From an uncultured Bacteroidales bacterium (GTDB taxonomy: Bacteria > Bacteroidota > Bacteroidia > Bacteroidales > Muribaculaceae): 64,000 nt of DNA. The translations under genes and the position numbers were made by a program. The DNA is taken from positions 1 through 64,000 of the forward strand of contig CACYQB010000020.1 of the NCBI GenBank assembly GCA_902776435.1. Direction: 5' to 3'. Shown here piece after piece: positions 25,659 to 34,197 of the stretch. Each line of letters starts with the position of its first letter. Position 1 is the stretch's first letter. The notes beneath the pieces are model-generated. The model had not been told where the DNA came from and made no database searches. It saw nothing but the letters and a program-made list of their open reading frames with translations.

Positions 25659-25783
25659 CCAAGTCATTGCGGAATAGTGGTTTTACCACTTAGCAAGGAC
25701 ATAATGTGCGAACAAAGTTAAGTATATAGATAGACACGAAATCATTTTTTAATAGTATTGTTTAACAAATTAATTATTTGTCT

Positions 25784-27970
25784 ATGAAAAAATTCTTTAC
25801 TCTTATTGCTATGATGGTCATGCTGGCCTTCTCTTCGCAGGCAGCATACTACATCGTAGGTAATGTGCCTTTTGGCAACTGGAATCCCGCCGCTGGTGTG
25901 GAGATGACCCAGAACAGCGATGGCACTTACAGCTATACTGCTGCCATCAATGGCGCTGTATGGTTTGTGTTCAGTGATGGTCTCGACAGCAGTTGGGACA
26001 CCTTCAACGCCAACTACCGTATCGGCCCGTCAACCGGTGCCGACCAGACCGTAGAGGCTGGTGGCTGGATCAACACCCAGAAGCAGGGCAACGGCAACGG
26101 TGCCTACAAGTTCACCGGTACTGGTGGCGACTATGTGTTCACCCTTGATCCCGTGAACATGAAGTTCAAGATTGAAGGCTATGTGGCTCCCATCGATATT
26201 GACTCTTACACCGTAGCCGGCGCTCCCGCAGTCGTATTCGGTACTGAGTGGGATCCCGAGAACACCAGCAATGACATGATCAAGCTGGAGAACGGCAACT
26301 ATGAGCTGAAGAAGTTCGGCATCGAGTTGGCTGAGGGTACTGAGCTGCAGTTCAAGGTGGTAGGTAACCACAGCTGGGACTACAGCTGGCCCACCGACAA
26401 CATGGTTGTTCCCATCAGCCAGAACGGCACCTATGACATCACTTTCAGGTTTGAGCCTGAGACCGAGCAGATTCACTGCCAGCTCATCAGGTCAGGCAGC
26501 ATCGACATCCTCACGGGTGAGCTTTACATCCTGGGCGAGGTATTTGACCAGACTTGGGCACCCAACCAGGGCGTACAGATGGACACCGAGGATGGCAACA
26601 TCTTCACTGCCACCATCGTAACCAATGGTCAGAACATCGATGAGAACGACGGTATCGGTTATAGCTTCTTCTCCTTCACCACCAAGCTTGGCGAGGACGA
26701 GAACGACTGGTCTGGCATCGCTGCTTATCGCATTGGTGCTACTGAGGACGGTTATCTGGTAACTCCCGACCTGTTCGGCATCGAGCTCCCGATGAGCAAC
26801 TTCGGTACACCCAACAGCTTCAAGCTTCCCGCTGGCACTTACAATGTGACCGTTAACCTGGAGGCTAAGACCATCGTGATCACCGCTGCTGGCGATCAGC
26901 CCGGTGAGGGTTATGGCATCACCAAGGTTTGGGACATCACTGGTTTGGATACCATGCTGAGCACTGCCGACGTTCGTCAGGGCTTCGGTATGAACGGCTT
27001 GTTCTACATCAACAACAAGGCAGACCAGAGCATTATCGTTATCGGCGAGGACGGCATTGCCAACACTACCTATCCCGGTGGCGCTAACTGCGGTATGACC
27101 CGCGACGAGGCTGGTAACCTGGTTGTCAGCAACGCCAAGTTCCCCGATGCTTGGGCCGAGGATGCTACCATCAAGGTGATCAACCCCGAGACTAACGAGA
27201 TGAAGGAATACACCGTTCCCGCTGAGTGCGGCATCGAAGGTCGTTGCGACTTCCTCGGCTTCGCCCAGGGTAACCTGATGGAGGACGGTGTTATCTACCT
27301 GACCGGTGCAGCCAACAATGGCGTTTCTATTATGACCATCGCCGGTGGCGAGGTAGTCGTTGACGAGTGCTTCGTAGCTCCCTGTGACGGCCTGACTCCC
27401 ACCAGCTCGACCGTGATCAACTACTACAAGGACATCAATGGTGAGGATGCTCTGCTTTACGTTACCCGTAACGCTCAGCCCCTGAAGCTCATGGCCGATG
27501 GTGAAAACATCGTTGCCACTACCGTTGTCGTTCCTGAAAAGGGTAACTGCAACGGCATGTTCCCCTTCATCTGGGACGGCAAGGAGTTCTACATCTATCC
27601 CCAGAAGCCTGACTACCAGAATGGTTTTGCTATCGCCGAGGCTGGCGCCGATGAGCCCATCGCAGTAGTTCCCTCGACCGTTACTGCCAACGCCAATACA
27701 TATCAGGCCAACTGGCTGAACGCCGAGGTTGACGCTGATGGCAAGGGTGTGACCATCTATCAGTACTATCCTGGTGGCAACATCGCTGTTTACCGTCTGA
27801 CCAAGGGTACCGGCGACGTTGAGGAACTCATCAGTGACGTTGAGAAGGTTGTATCGAGCGTACGCTACTACAACATCATGGGTCAGGAGATGAGAGAGGC
27901 CAACGGTCTCACCATCGTTGTGACCACCTACACCGACGGCAGCCACAGCGCCGTTAAGGTCATCAAGTAA
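25784..27970 (+). CDS. Secreted multidomain protein with T9SS sorting domain
   Basis: 728 residues from ATG 25784. Signal peptide about 1-20 (ends SSQA). The first half has three strand-rich modules of about 110 residues, each with a phrase like YYIVGNVPFGNWNPAAGVEM, SYTVAGAPAVVFGTEWDPEN or GELYILGEVFDQTWAPNQGVQM, reminiscent of the starch-binding SusE/SusF-type repeats. The second half resembles a beta-propeller. The end (SVRYYNIMGQEM...GSHSAVKVIK) is a T9SS type A sorting domain. Likely surface-exposed, perhaps glycan-binding; the exact function is unknown. The last 42 codons and the terminator are almost identical to those of the next gene. Confidence 0.75.
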   Translation: MKKFFTLIAMMVMLAFSSQAAYYIVGNVPFGNWNPAAGVEMTQNSDGTYSYTAAINGAVWFVFSDGLDSSWDTFNANYRIGPSTGADQTVEAGGWINTQKQGNGNGAYKFTGTGGDYVFTLDPVNMKFKIEGYVAPIDIDSYTVAGAPAVVFGTEWDPENTSNDMIKLENGNYELKKFGIELAEGTELQFKVVGNHSWDYSWPTDNMVVPISQNGTYDITFRFEPETEQIHCQLIRSGSIDILTGELYILGEVFDQTWAPNQGVQMDTEDGNIFTATIVTNGQNIDENDGIGYSFFSFTTKLGEDENDWSGIAAYRIGATEDGYLVTPDLFGIELPMSNFGTPNSFKLPAGTYNVTVNLEAKTIVITAAGDQPGEGYGITKVWDITGLDTMLSTADVRQGFGMNGLFYINNKADQSIIVIGEDGIANTTYPGGANCGMTRDEAGNLVVSNAKFPDAWAEDATIKVINPETNEMKEYTVPAECGIEGRCDFLGFAQGNLMEDGVIYLTGAANNGVSIMTIAGGEVVVDECFVAPCDGLTPTSSTVINYYKDINGEDALLYVTRNAQPLKLMADGENIVATTVVVPEKGNCNGMFPFIWDGKEFYIYPQKPDYQNGFAIAEAGADEPIAVVPSTVTANANTYQANWLNAEVDADGKGVTIYQYYPGGNIAVYRLTKGTGDVEELISDVEKVVSSVRYYNIMGQEMREANGLTIVVTTYTDGSHSAVKVIK

Positions 27971-28029
27971 GATCAATTAACTTGAGAAAAAATTGGAGCG
28001 GTTCCCTTATGGGAGCCGCTCTATTTTTA
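27845..28029 (+). repeat. T9SS-tail/terminator cassette, copy 1
   Basis: About 185 bp from within the sorting-domain codons through the stop and terminator. It matches 29298-29482 with only four mismatches that I could count. Confidence 0.9.
27996..28021 (+). terminator. Rho-independent terminator
   Basis: GAGCGGTTCCC-TTAT-GGGAGCCGCTC is an 11-base stem with one G-U pair, followed by TATTTTTA. The identical structure is at 29449-29474. Confidence 0.9.
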
Positions 28030-28101
28030 CTTGCTATCACTTTGATTGACAGCATTTGTTAACGAATCAAAAAAAAAAACAGAAAACTCTCTATAACGCT
28101 T

Positions 28102-28130
28102 GGATTTTATCGCTTTTATACATAATTTTG
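28102..28130 (+). promoter_or_regulatory. Candidate promoter for the 28212 gene
   Basis: TTGG at about 28100-28103 and TAATTTTG at 28123-28130 are about 20 bases apart. The ATG is about 80 bases downstream. Confidence 0.55.
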
Positions 28131-28211
28131 TGAGCAAAGTATAACAACAGGGCTCGTTGTTTTTCATGCTAAGACCAGAAATTATTAACACATTAAATAT
28201 TTTTATTTATT

Positions 28212-29423
28212 ATGAGAAGATTATTACTTTTAGCCATATTGATGGCACTGACAATGAGCCTTAGCGCCCAAAATGATGATCCTCACGCCAGCGGCTACTG
28301 GGCGGTGATTATTGACAAGAACAATCAGGAGGTATGGTACAAATTAGAGACATCTGACTCTGATTTTTTACATACTAGTGGTATTGTCGTCGCTGATACG
28401 TCTTTAGCTGACTATGACAACTGGGGTGATACCCATGTCAATATTCCACTCTTTTTTGTCGTTGATGGTAAACGCTATGGCGGGCCCGAGGAGATGACCG
28501 AAGCCTATTTTTGGAATCCAATGGAGAATCCGCTTTACGAGAACGATAACTATTACTATATCGATTCTGATCGCTTTTATCTATTGGGTATTTACACGGA
28601 CCCTGAGACCCAACAGTATTATTGTTACGTTTTTTGGATTGATTGCTATACCGACAAACCTGTCATCAGTTACAAAGTCACAAATGATGCCGTTACCGTC
28701 ACAGCGACGGGGGATGGCGAAGTGAGGTTGTTTTTAGTAGAAGATGATTATGATAGTGAAGATTATTCACTACAGCCCGTTGAGAATCCATATAGCATTT
28801 TGAGAGGTGACAAAGATGAGACTTACTCATTTATGGCATTGGCAAAAGAACTGTGCCATTTCTGTAGTTGGGATGGAAGACTGGATGTAACTGTTCCAGC
28901 CCGCGACACTACCCATGATACGGGCTACTGGGTAGTGCTCATTGATAAGAACGGAAACGAAGTGTGGCATCAGCTTAAATCTGATGATAATCATGATTAT
29001 TACTATACATATGTAAAATTGGATTTTTCAACATATGGTGATTTTGATCAAGAAACCGGCTATCGTCCAGATGTTTGTTTTAACTTCTCAATAGATGGTG
29101 TAAGATATGGCGCAGAAGAAGATCTATTACAAGCCGCCATGGGATATGCTATTGATAATCCATTATTTGCCAACGACAACCACTACACCGCTCCTGCTGG
29201 TTACTCCTATTTATTTGGCGTTTGTTACGACTACGAAGGCAATCCATATGTATATATTACTCAGGGATCGGATGTTGACGAAATTGGGGTTGACGGTAAG
29301 GTTGTATCGAGCGTACGCTACTACAACATCATGGGTCAGGAGATGAGAGAGGCTAACGGTCTCACCATCATCGTGACCACCTACACCGACGGCAGCCACA
29401 GCGCCGTTAAGGTCATCAAGTAA
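28212..29423 (+). CDS. Secreted protein with duplicated module and T9SS sorting domain
   Basis: 403 residues; signal peptide about 1-19 (ends LSAQ). I do not recognise the body. It contains a clear internal duplication: module 1 (about 25-145) opens SGYWAVIIDKNNQEVWYKL and module 2 (about 238-352) opens TGYWVVLIDKNGNEVWHQL; both contain FxxDGxRYG and NPLFxNDNxY. About 90 residues of a different region lie between them. The tail is a T9SS type A sorting domain nearly identical, at the DNA level too, to that of the upstream gene. The body is visibly more A+T-rich than the tail and neighbours, suggesting a mosaic origin. Confidence 0.7.
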   Translation: MRRLLLLAILMALTMSLSAQNDDPHASGYWAVIIDKNNQEVWYKLETSDSDFLHTSGIVVADTSLADYDNWGDTHVNIPLFFVVDGKRYGGPEEMTEAYFWNPMENPLYENDNYYYIDSDRFYLLGIYTDPETQQYYCYVFWIDCYTDKPVISYKVTNDAVTVTATGDGEVRLFLVEDDYDSEDYSLQPVENPYSILRGDKDETYSFMALAKELCHFCSWDGRLDVTVPARDTTHDTGYWVVLIDKNGNEVWHQLKSDDNHDYYYTYVKLDFSTYGDFDQETGYRPDVCFNFSIDGVRYGAEEDLLQAAMGYAIDNPLFANDNHYTAPAGYSYLFGVCYDYEGNPYVYITQGSDVDEIGVDGKVVSSVRYYNIMGQEMREANGLTIIVTTYTDGSHSAVKVIK

Positions 29424-29482
29424 GATCAATTAACTTGAGAAATAATTGGAGCGGTTCCCTTATGGGAGCCGCTCTATTTTTA
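29298..29482 (+). repeat. T9SS-tail/terminator cassette, copy 2
   Basis: Near-identical to 27845-28029 (four mismatches counted). Homology begins inside the coding region and ends just after the terminator T-run. Confidence 0.9.
29449..29474 (+). terminator. Rho-independent terminator (second cassette copy)
   Basis: Same 11-base stem and TTAT loop as at 27996-28021, followed by TATTTTTA. Confidence 0.9.
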
Positions 29483-29524
29483 ACCATTAGGCTGTCCGGT
29501 AAAAGAAGTCATGTTGTAGAATAA

Positions 29525-29558
29525 GCAGGCCGAAGGTCTGCACAAGGCTGTAAGCCTT
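29525..29558. repeat. Two adjacent mini-hairpins
   Basis: GCAGGCC-GAA-GGTCTGC (29525-29541, one G-U) and AAGGCT-GTA-AGCCTT (29544-29558), both with 3-base loops. They lie in the 424-base gap between the T9SS client and recQ, in which I find no gene. Confidence 0.55.
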
Positions 29559-29689
29559 GACTTGATTTAACAGCATGAGGGTGTGTCATAATTTCGTCTG
29601 TAATTATGTCCGAGCAAAGCACGGAGAAATTAAGCAAAAATTTGTATAAAAATTAAACAAAATAAATTTTTATTTTAATTTTATTTATA

Positions 29690-29743
29690 ATTTTGTTTAA
29701 TTTCTCGGCCGTTATGCCGATTAAAAATTCATAGGCTTATTAT
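29690..29743. repeat. Dispersed hairpin repeat, copy 2
   Basis: Matches 41-95: ttttgtttaatttctcggcc, then a hairpin CGGC/GCCG inside TTTAAT/ATTAAA arms and a conserved tail ending tattatg. A TAATTTTG -7-like box immediately precedes it here. Confidence 0.6.
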
Positions 29744-29751
29744 GCCCTATT

Positions 29752-29786
29752 CAAGGCCTCTGGCCTTGTGCAGGCCTACGACCTGC
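29752..29786. repeat. Two adjacent mini-hairpins
   Basis: CAAGGCC-TCT-GGCCTTG (29752-29768) is a perfect 7-3-7 hairpin and GCAGGCC-TAC-GACCTGC (29770-29786) has one G-U. They lie about 60 bases from the 3' end of recQ. Confidence 0.55.
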
Positions 29787-29847
29787 TCGCCTGCCACAAG
29801 TAAGCCCACCAGCCTGTCACAAATCTTGAATCGCGGGGCGCTTTATT

Positions 29848-31758
29848 TCAGTGCTTGTAGTAGGTGTCGTCGTCGAGGTGGTCGATATAGCCTTCATCGA
29901 CGAGGAAGGATAGGGTTGACAGAATTTCGTCCTTGGGGAAGGACAGGGTGTTCAGGAATTCTTCCAGGCGGCGGGGACGCAGACCGGCCATGTAGAGGAT
30001 GCCCTGCTGGACATCGGCGGGCTCATGGTCGCCCCGCTTGCGGTTGTCGATGCACAGGTCACAATGACCACACTCGTCGGCCTTGTTCTCACCGAAATAA
30101 CTTAGCAGCATGCGTTCGCGGCATCCAGTGTCGCTATAAGCATAGTTGATGGTTGCCTCGACGCGACTGGTCATGCGGTCACGCAGGTCCTCATACACGG
30201 CTTTGGGGATGAGCACATGCTTGGGCTCCTCGCGAGAGGTGTTATATATTATATAAGGTGTACGCTTGCGCGGCACGTAATGCAGGATGCGCATGCGGGT
30301 GAGTTCGAGCAGTGATTTGTAGATGGTTTCCTGGTCAAGACCAGTGCGATAGGCAATAACGTCCTCGTTGATAAATACATAGTCGGCAAAAAGGCCCGTG
30401 TAGATACGCAGAATGGCCTGCAGCACCTGGTCGGCACCTGGCGTGTTCGTGTCCAAGTCATAGAGTTCGTCCTTGCGGGCATGGATCATCACTCGGGACT
30501 GAGTCTCAATCTCCTCAACAAATTCGATATAACCGGTTTGAGTAAGAATTTTCAATGCATTATGGGTTGGGAGGACGGGCAGATCGAACGTACGACAGAA
30601 GAGGTTGAAATTGAAGTCATACATCTGCTGGAATCCCTCGCCAAGGCTCACGCCAAGAAAATTGCCCACACGCTCATAGACACTGCGGATAAAGTCCTTG
30701 TCGGGGAACGCCTCGGTAACATGGCGGCGCAGGGTGCGTTGGTCGGTGTGCTTGACCAGCAAGACGGCATAGGAACGCTTGCCATCACGGCCTGCCCTAC
30801 CCGCTTCCTGGTAATACTCCTCCAATGAATTGGGAATATCCACGTGGACGACCAGACGGACGTCGGGCTTGTCGATGCCCATGCCGAAGGCGTTGGTCGC
30901 CACCATGACACGGCACTCGTTGCTGGTCCACTTGTTCTGCTTGTCTTCCTTGTCCTCGACATACAGGCCAGCGTGATAATAGTCGGCATGGATGCCAGCG
31001 CGGTTGAGTTCGTCGCTGATCTGCTTGGTGCGCTGCCGCGAACGGACATACACGATGGCAGTGCCAGGCACTGAGCGCAGGATGTGAATGAGTTCGGCCA
31101 CCTTCTCCTCGGTGGGTCGCACGACATAGGACAAATTGCTGCGCGCGAAACTCATCGAGAACACATTGGGTTGCCTGAAGGCCAGACAACGCTGGATATC
31201 CTCGACTACAACAGGCGTGGCAGTGGCGGTGAGCGCCAACACCGGGACGCTGGGGAAGAGTTTACGCACCTGGGCAATGCGGAGGAACGAAGGCCTGAAG
31301 TCATAACCCCACTGCGAAATGCAATGCGCCTCGTCCACAACGATGAGCGAAACCTTCATCTGGCGCAGGCGCTCCATGAACGATTGGGACTGCAGGCGCT
31401 CGGGCGAGACGTAGAGGAACTTGCAGTTGCCATACAAGCACTTCTCGTAGGTGCGGTTGACCTCGGCCCGCGTCAAGCCGGCATAGAGGTAAGTCGCCTT
31501 GATGTGAAGGGAACGCAGGCGGTCCACCTGATCCTTCATCAACGAGATAATGGGCGTGACAACAAGGGCCATGCCGTCCATGGCCATTGTAGGAACCTGA
31601 AATGTAATGGATTTGCCGCCACCCGTGGGCATCAAGCCCAAGGTGTCGCGGCCAGCGAGGACCGAGTCGATGATATCCTGCTGCAGCGGCCTGAAGGCGT
31701 CGTAACCCCAGTATTTCTTGAGAATATCAAGAATCGGCTTGGGCTGACTCGGCATCAT
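29848..31758 (-). CDS. recQ: ATP-dependent DNA helicase RecQ
   Basis: 636 residues. 3'-5' SF2 helicase for recombination and repair. Helicase motifs: FRPLQQDIIDSVLAGRD (Q-like/0), GLMPTGGGKSITFQ (Walker A), VVDEAHCISQWGYDFRP (DEAH) and YQEAGRAGRDGK (motif VI). A winged-helix-like region precedes a zinc-type cluster (CRERMLLSYFGE...CGHCDLC) near residues 540-570, and no HRDC domain is present, giving the shorter Bacteroidetes form. Its first codons overlap the 3' end of recJ by 32 bases, so it is translated as the second gene of a recJ-recQ operon. Confidence 0.93.
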   Translation of the reverse strand: MMPSQPKPILDILKKYWGYDAFRPLQQDIIDSVLAGRDTLGLMPTGGGKSITFQVPTMAMDGMALVVTPIISLMKDQVDRLRSLHIKATYLYAGLTRAEVNRTYEKCLYGNCKFLYVSPERLQSQSFMERLRQMKVSLIVVDEAHCISQWGYDFRPSFLRIAQVRKLFPSVPVLALTATATPVVVEDIQRCLAFRQPNVFSMSFARSNLSYVVRPTEEKVAELIHILRSVPGTAIVYVRSRQRTKQISDELNRAGIHADYYHAGLYVEDKEDKQNKWTSNECRVMVATNAFGMGIDKPDVRLVVHVDIPNSLEEYYQEAGRAGRDGKRSYAVLLVKHTDQRTLRRHVTEAFPDKDFIRSVYERVGNFLGVSLGEGFQQMYDFNFNLFCRTFDLPVLPTHNALKILTQTGYIEFVEEIETQSRVMIHARKDELYDLDTNTPGADQVLQAILRIYTGLFADYVFINEDVIAYRTGLDQETIYKSLLELTRMRILHYVPRKRTPYIIYNTSREEPKHVLIPKAVYEDLRDRMTSRVEATINYAYSDTGCRERMLLSYFGENKADECGHCDLCIDNRKRGDHEPADVQQGILYMAGLRPRRLEEFLNTLSFPKDEILSTLSFLVDEGYIDHLDDDTYYKH

Positions 31759-33484
31759 CGTGCAGTTTTATAGCCTTGACCATAAGTTGCACCGTAGTGC
31801 TCATGCGATGTCGGGTCTCTTCGATCGTATAGCAGATGTCCACCGCCTTGCCGGCCTTGAGAGCATCATTGTAACCAGCCATGCCAAATGCGATGGCGTT
31901 GAACACCTTGTTGCCGTCCTCGTCCACCAGATCGAGCTTGATGTGCTCCGACTTCTTGCCGACCACCTTACTCGTGCCCTGATCGTAGAGTTTGCGGGTG
32001 ACAAACAGCGGTTTGCTGTTGCCAGGACCGTAAGGATTGAGCATGCGCAGGTAACGCAGGAATGCGCCGTTGATCTCGGGTAGCTTGAGTTCGCAGTCGA
32101 TATCCATGGCGGGCGTCACCTGTTCGTCCTGGATGTGCTCCTCGACATACTCGGTGAGGCGACGGCGGAATTCGGGGATGTTTTCCTCCTTGATGGAGAG
32201 GCCCACGGCATTGGTATGTCCGCCGAAGGTCTCGAGCAGGTCACGGCACGACTTGATGGCGCTATAGACGTCAAAGCCACGTACCGAGCGGGAGGAACCC
32301 GTGGCGATACCATCGGCATAATAGGTGAGCACCACCGACGGGCGGAAGTAAAGCTCTGCCAAGCGGGCAGCCACAATGCCGATAACGCCCTTGTGCCAGT
32401 TGCGGTCATAGATGACAATAGGTTTCTTGCCATCGAGCACCTGAGCGTGGCGGTCGATAATCTCGTTGGCCTCGACAGTCACTTGGCTGTCAAGCTCCTT
32501 GCGGTTGCTGTTATACTGGTCGATGCGCTTGGAAATCTCCATGGCCGACTGGCTGTTGCGTGTCACTAACAGCTCAACAGACTCCTGGCCTGACTCCATG
32601 CGTCCCGAAGCGTTGATGCGTGGACCTATCTTGAAGATGATGTCGTTGATCGTCAGCTCGTGACGCTGCAGGCCACAGGTGCGGATAATGCTGCGCAGGC
32701 CGACGTTGGGGTTGTTGTTCAGACGGCGCAAACCATAGAACATCATCACCCTGTTCTCGCCAGTCAGCGGCACAATATCGGCAGCGATACTCACAGCCAC
32801 GAGGTCGAGCATAGCCTCCAAGTTGTACATCGTACCCAGGCCATTGCTCTTAGAGAAGGCCTGCATGAACTTGAAGCCCACGCCACATCCCGACAAGCCC
32901 TTGAAGGGATAGGTGTCGTCAACCAATTTGGGATTTAGGATTGCCGAGGCATCTGGCAACTCATCGTCAGGGACATGATGGTCGCAAACGATGAAATCGA
33001 TGCCCTTCTGCTTCGCATAGGCAATCTCGTCGACTGCCTTGATACCGCAGTCGAGCACAATGATTAATTTCACCCCAATCTGCTCAGCATAATCGATGCT
33101 CTGCAACGAGATACCATACCCGTCGTCGTCACGTGTCGGGATATAGTACACCAGATTGGAGTAAATGTTTTGAAGATACTTATAGACGAGCGCTACAGCC
33201 GTGGTACCATCCACGTCGTAGTCTCCGTACACCATGATCTTCTCTTTGGCCCCTAACGCCTTGTTTAGCCTTGCCACTGCCTTGTCCATGTTCTTCATCA
33301 AGAACGGGTCGTGCAGCTGTTGAAGCGAGGGGTAGAAGAAGTCGTGGACTGACTCCGCGTCTTTCAAGCCCCTGAGCACCAACAACCGAGCGATCGAGGG
33401 GCAATTGGGGAACTGGGCCGCCAACTGCTCCTGGGCAATGCGTTCGTCGGATGTTAGAGGTAAGTAATTCCATTTACTTATCAT
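31727..33484 (-). CDS. recJ: Single-stranded-DNA-specific exonuclease RecJ
   Basis: 585 residues. 5'-3' ssDNA exonuclease acting with RecQ in RecF-pathway recombination and repair. DHH-family catalytic motifs: MVYGDYDVDGTTAVALV, LDCGIKAVDE, VCDHHVPDDELP, and the DHHA1 glycine motif TGSSRSVRGFDVYSAI with GGHTNAVGLS. Full length. The downstream overlap with recQ matches their joint biochemical role. A -7 box lies 22 bases upstream. Confidence 0.95.
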   Translation of the reverse strand: MISKWNYLPLTSDERIAQEQLAAQFPNCPSIARLLVLRGLKDAESVHDFFYPSLQQLHDPFLMKNMDKAVARLNKALGAKEKIMVYGDYDVDGTTAVALVYKYLQNIYSNLVYYIPTRDDDGYGISLQSIDYAEQIGVKLIIVLDCGIKAVDEIAYAKQKGIDFIVCDHHVPDDELPDASAILNPKLVDDTYPFKGLSGCGVGFKFMQAFSKSNGLGTMYNLEAMLDLVAVSIAADIVPLTGENRVMMFYGLRRLNNNPNVGLRSIIRTCGLQRHELTINDIIFKIGPRINASGRMESGQESVELLVTRNSQSAMEISKRIDQYNSNRKELDSQVTVEANEIIDRHAQVLDGKKPIVIYDRNWHKGVIGIVAARLAELYFRPSVVLTYYADGIATGSSRSVRGFDVYSAIKSCRDLLETFGGHTNAVGLSIKEENIPEFRRRLTEYVEEHIQDEQVTPAMDIDCELKLPEINGAFLRYLRMLNPYGPGNSKPLFVTRKLYDQGTSKVVGKKSEHIKLDLVDEDGNKVFNAIAFGMAGYNDALKAGKAVDICYTIEETRHRMSTTVQLMVKAIKLHDDAESAQADS

Positions 33485-33506
33485 TTATGTTAGTTTTTTT
33501 AGTATG

Positions 33507-33514
33507 CAAAGATA
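33507..33514 (-). promoter_or_regulatory. Candidate -7 box for recJ-recQ
   Basis: TATCTTTG on the minus strand, 22 bases before the recJ ATG. A second TAATTTTG on the same strand sits at 33654-33661. The rest of 33515-33879 has no convincing gene. Confidence 0.6.
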
Positions 33515-33879
33515 GGGGCTCACTGCCGCAGAGCAATGAACAAGTGGAGAAAATGATATATTTCGTTGGGGTTCAATTAATTAAAGAAGCGGTTTTTAAT
33601 AAGCACCGTCGATAGGTTGCCACCAATTCTTTACACCCCACCATTTTAGACCACAAAATTACAGCATTTGAGAGATTATTCAAAGCAATAAGGGAACAAA
33701 TACGCATGCTTTTTACGCATTTTATAGAAATTTAACAACCTAAACTGAGTTCTGCTCCCTGTATAGAAGGCTTTCCGGGTGATAATTTCTTAAAGTGTTA
33801 CTTTAATGTTTTAATGGTATCGGACACAAAATCAAAATCGTTAACCAGCCACTTGGCCAATTAACGATTCCATTTGATG

Positions 33880-33951
33880 AGGTCGCTAGCGGATTCGAAC
33901 CGCTGTGCCCGGTTTTGCAGACCGATGACTAAACCACTCATCCAAGCGACC
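33880..33951 (-). tRNA. tRNA-Cys (GCA)
   Basis: On the minus strand the acceptor stem GGTCGCT pairs with AGCGACC, the anticodon stem is TCGGT/ACCGG with loop CTGCAAA (anticodon GCA), and the T loop GGTTCGAATCC is intact. The discriminator base is T, as expected for tRNA-Cys. CCA is not encoded. Confidence 0.95.
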
Positions 33952-33979
33952 TTTTGTGTTTAGCGGTGCAAAATTACAG

Positions 33980-34186
33980 CTACTTTTTGACCTGTGCAAC
34001 TTTATCGGCACATTTTTTTGCAGAATTTTTCTCTGGCTTCTGGCACACGTCCTTTAATTTGCATGCAGCACAAGCAGTTAAAGCCGATTTCCTGCCATCG
34101 ACAGCCCTCATGATTGCACGCACCGCAGCCACCACTGCTGCACCCACGATCACTCCTGCAAGAACATATTGAATGAAGTCACTCAT
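33980..34186 (-). CDS. Small Cys-rich single-pass membrane protein
   Basis: 68 residues: one N-terminal transmembrane segment (about 5-27), then a basic stretch and a short Cys-rich tail (ACAACKLKDVCQK) ending in Lys. The layout resembles the FeoB-associated Cys-rich membrane proteins of Bacteroidetes, but feoB is not nearby, so the name would be by resemblance only. It begins 11 bases after the topB stop and is probably cotranscribed with it. Confidence 0.6.
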   Translation of the reverse strand: MSDFIQYVLAGVIVGAAVVAAVRAIMRAVDGRKSALTACAACKLKDVCQKPEKNSAKKCADKVAQVKK

Positions 34187-34197
34187 TATATTTCACC

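Noticed and set aside
26492-27976. Long antisense frame opposite the 25784 gene
   Set aside because: It is antisense to a protein with signal peptide, repeats and sorting domain, and contains no family motif itself.
29742-30149. Plus-strand frame opposite the recQ 3' end
   Set aside because: It starts in the hairpin cluster and is antisense to recQ; its Arg/Cys-rich text is not protein-like.
33575-33650. Short minus-strand peptides in the gap before recJ
   Set aside because: A 23-residue ATG frame and a short alternative frame exist, but neither has a signal of translation or a recognisable sequence.
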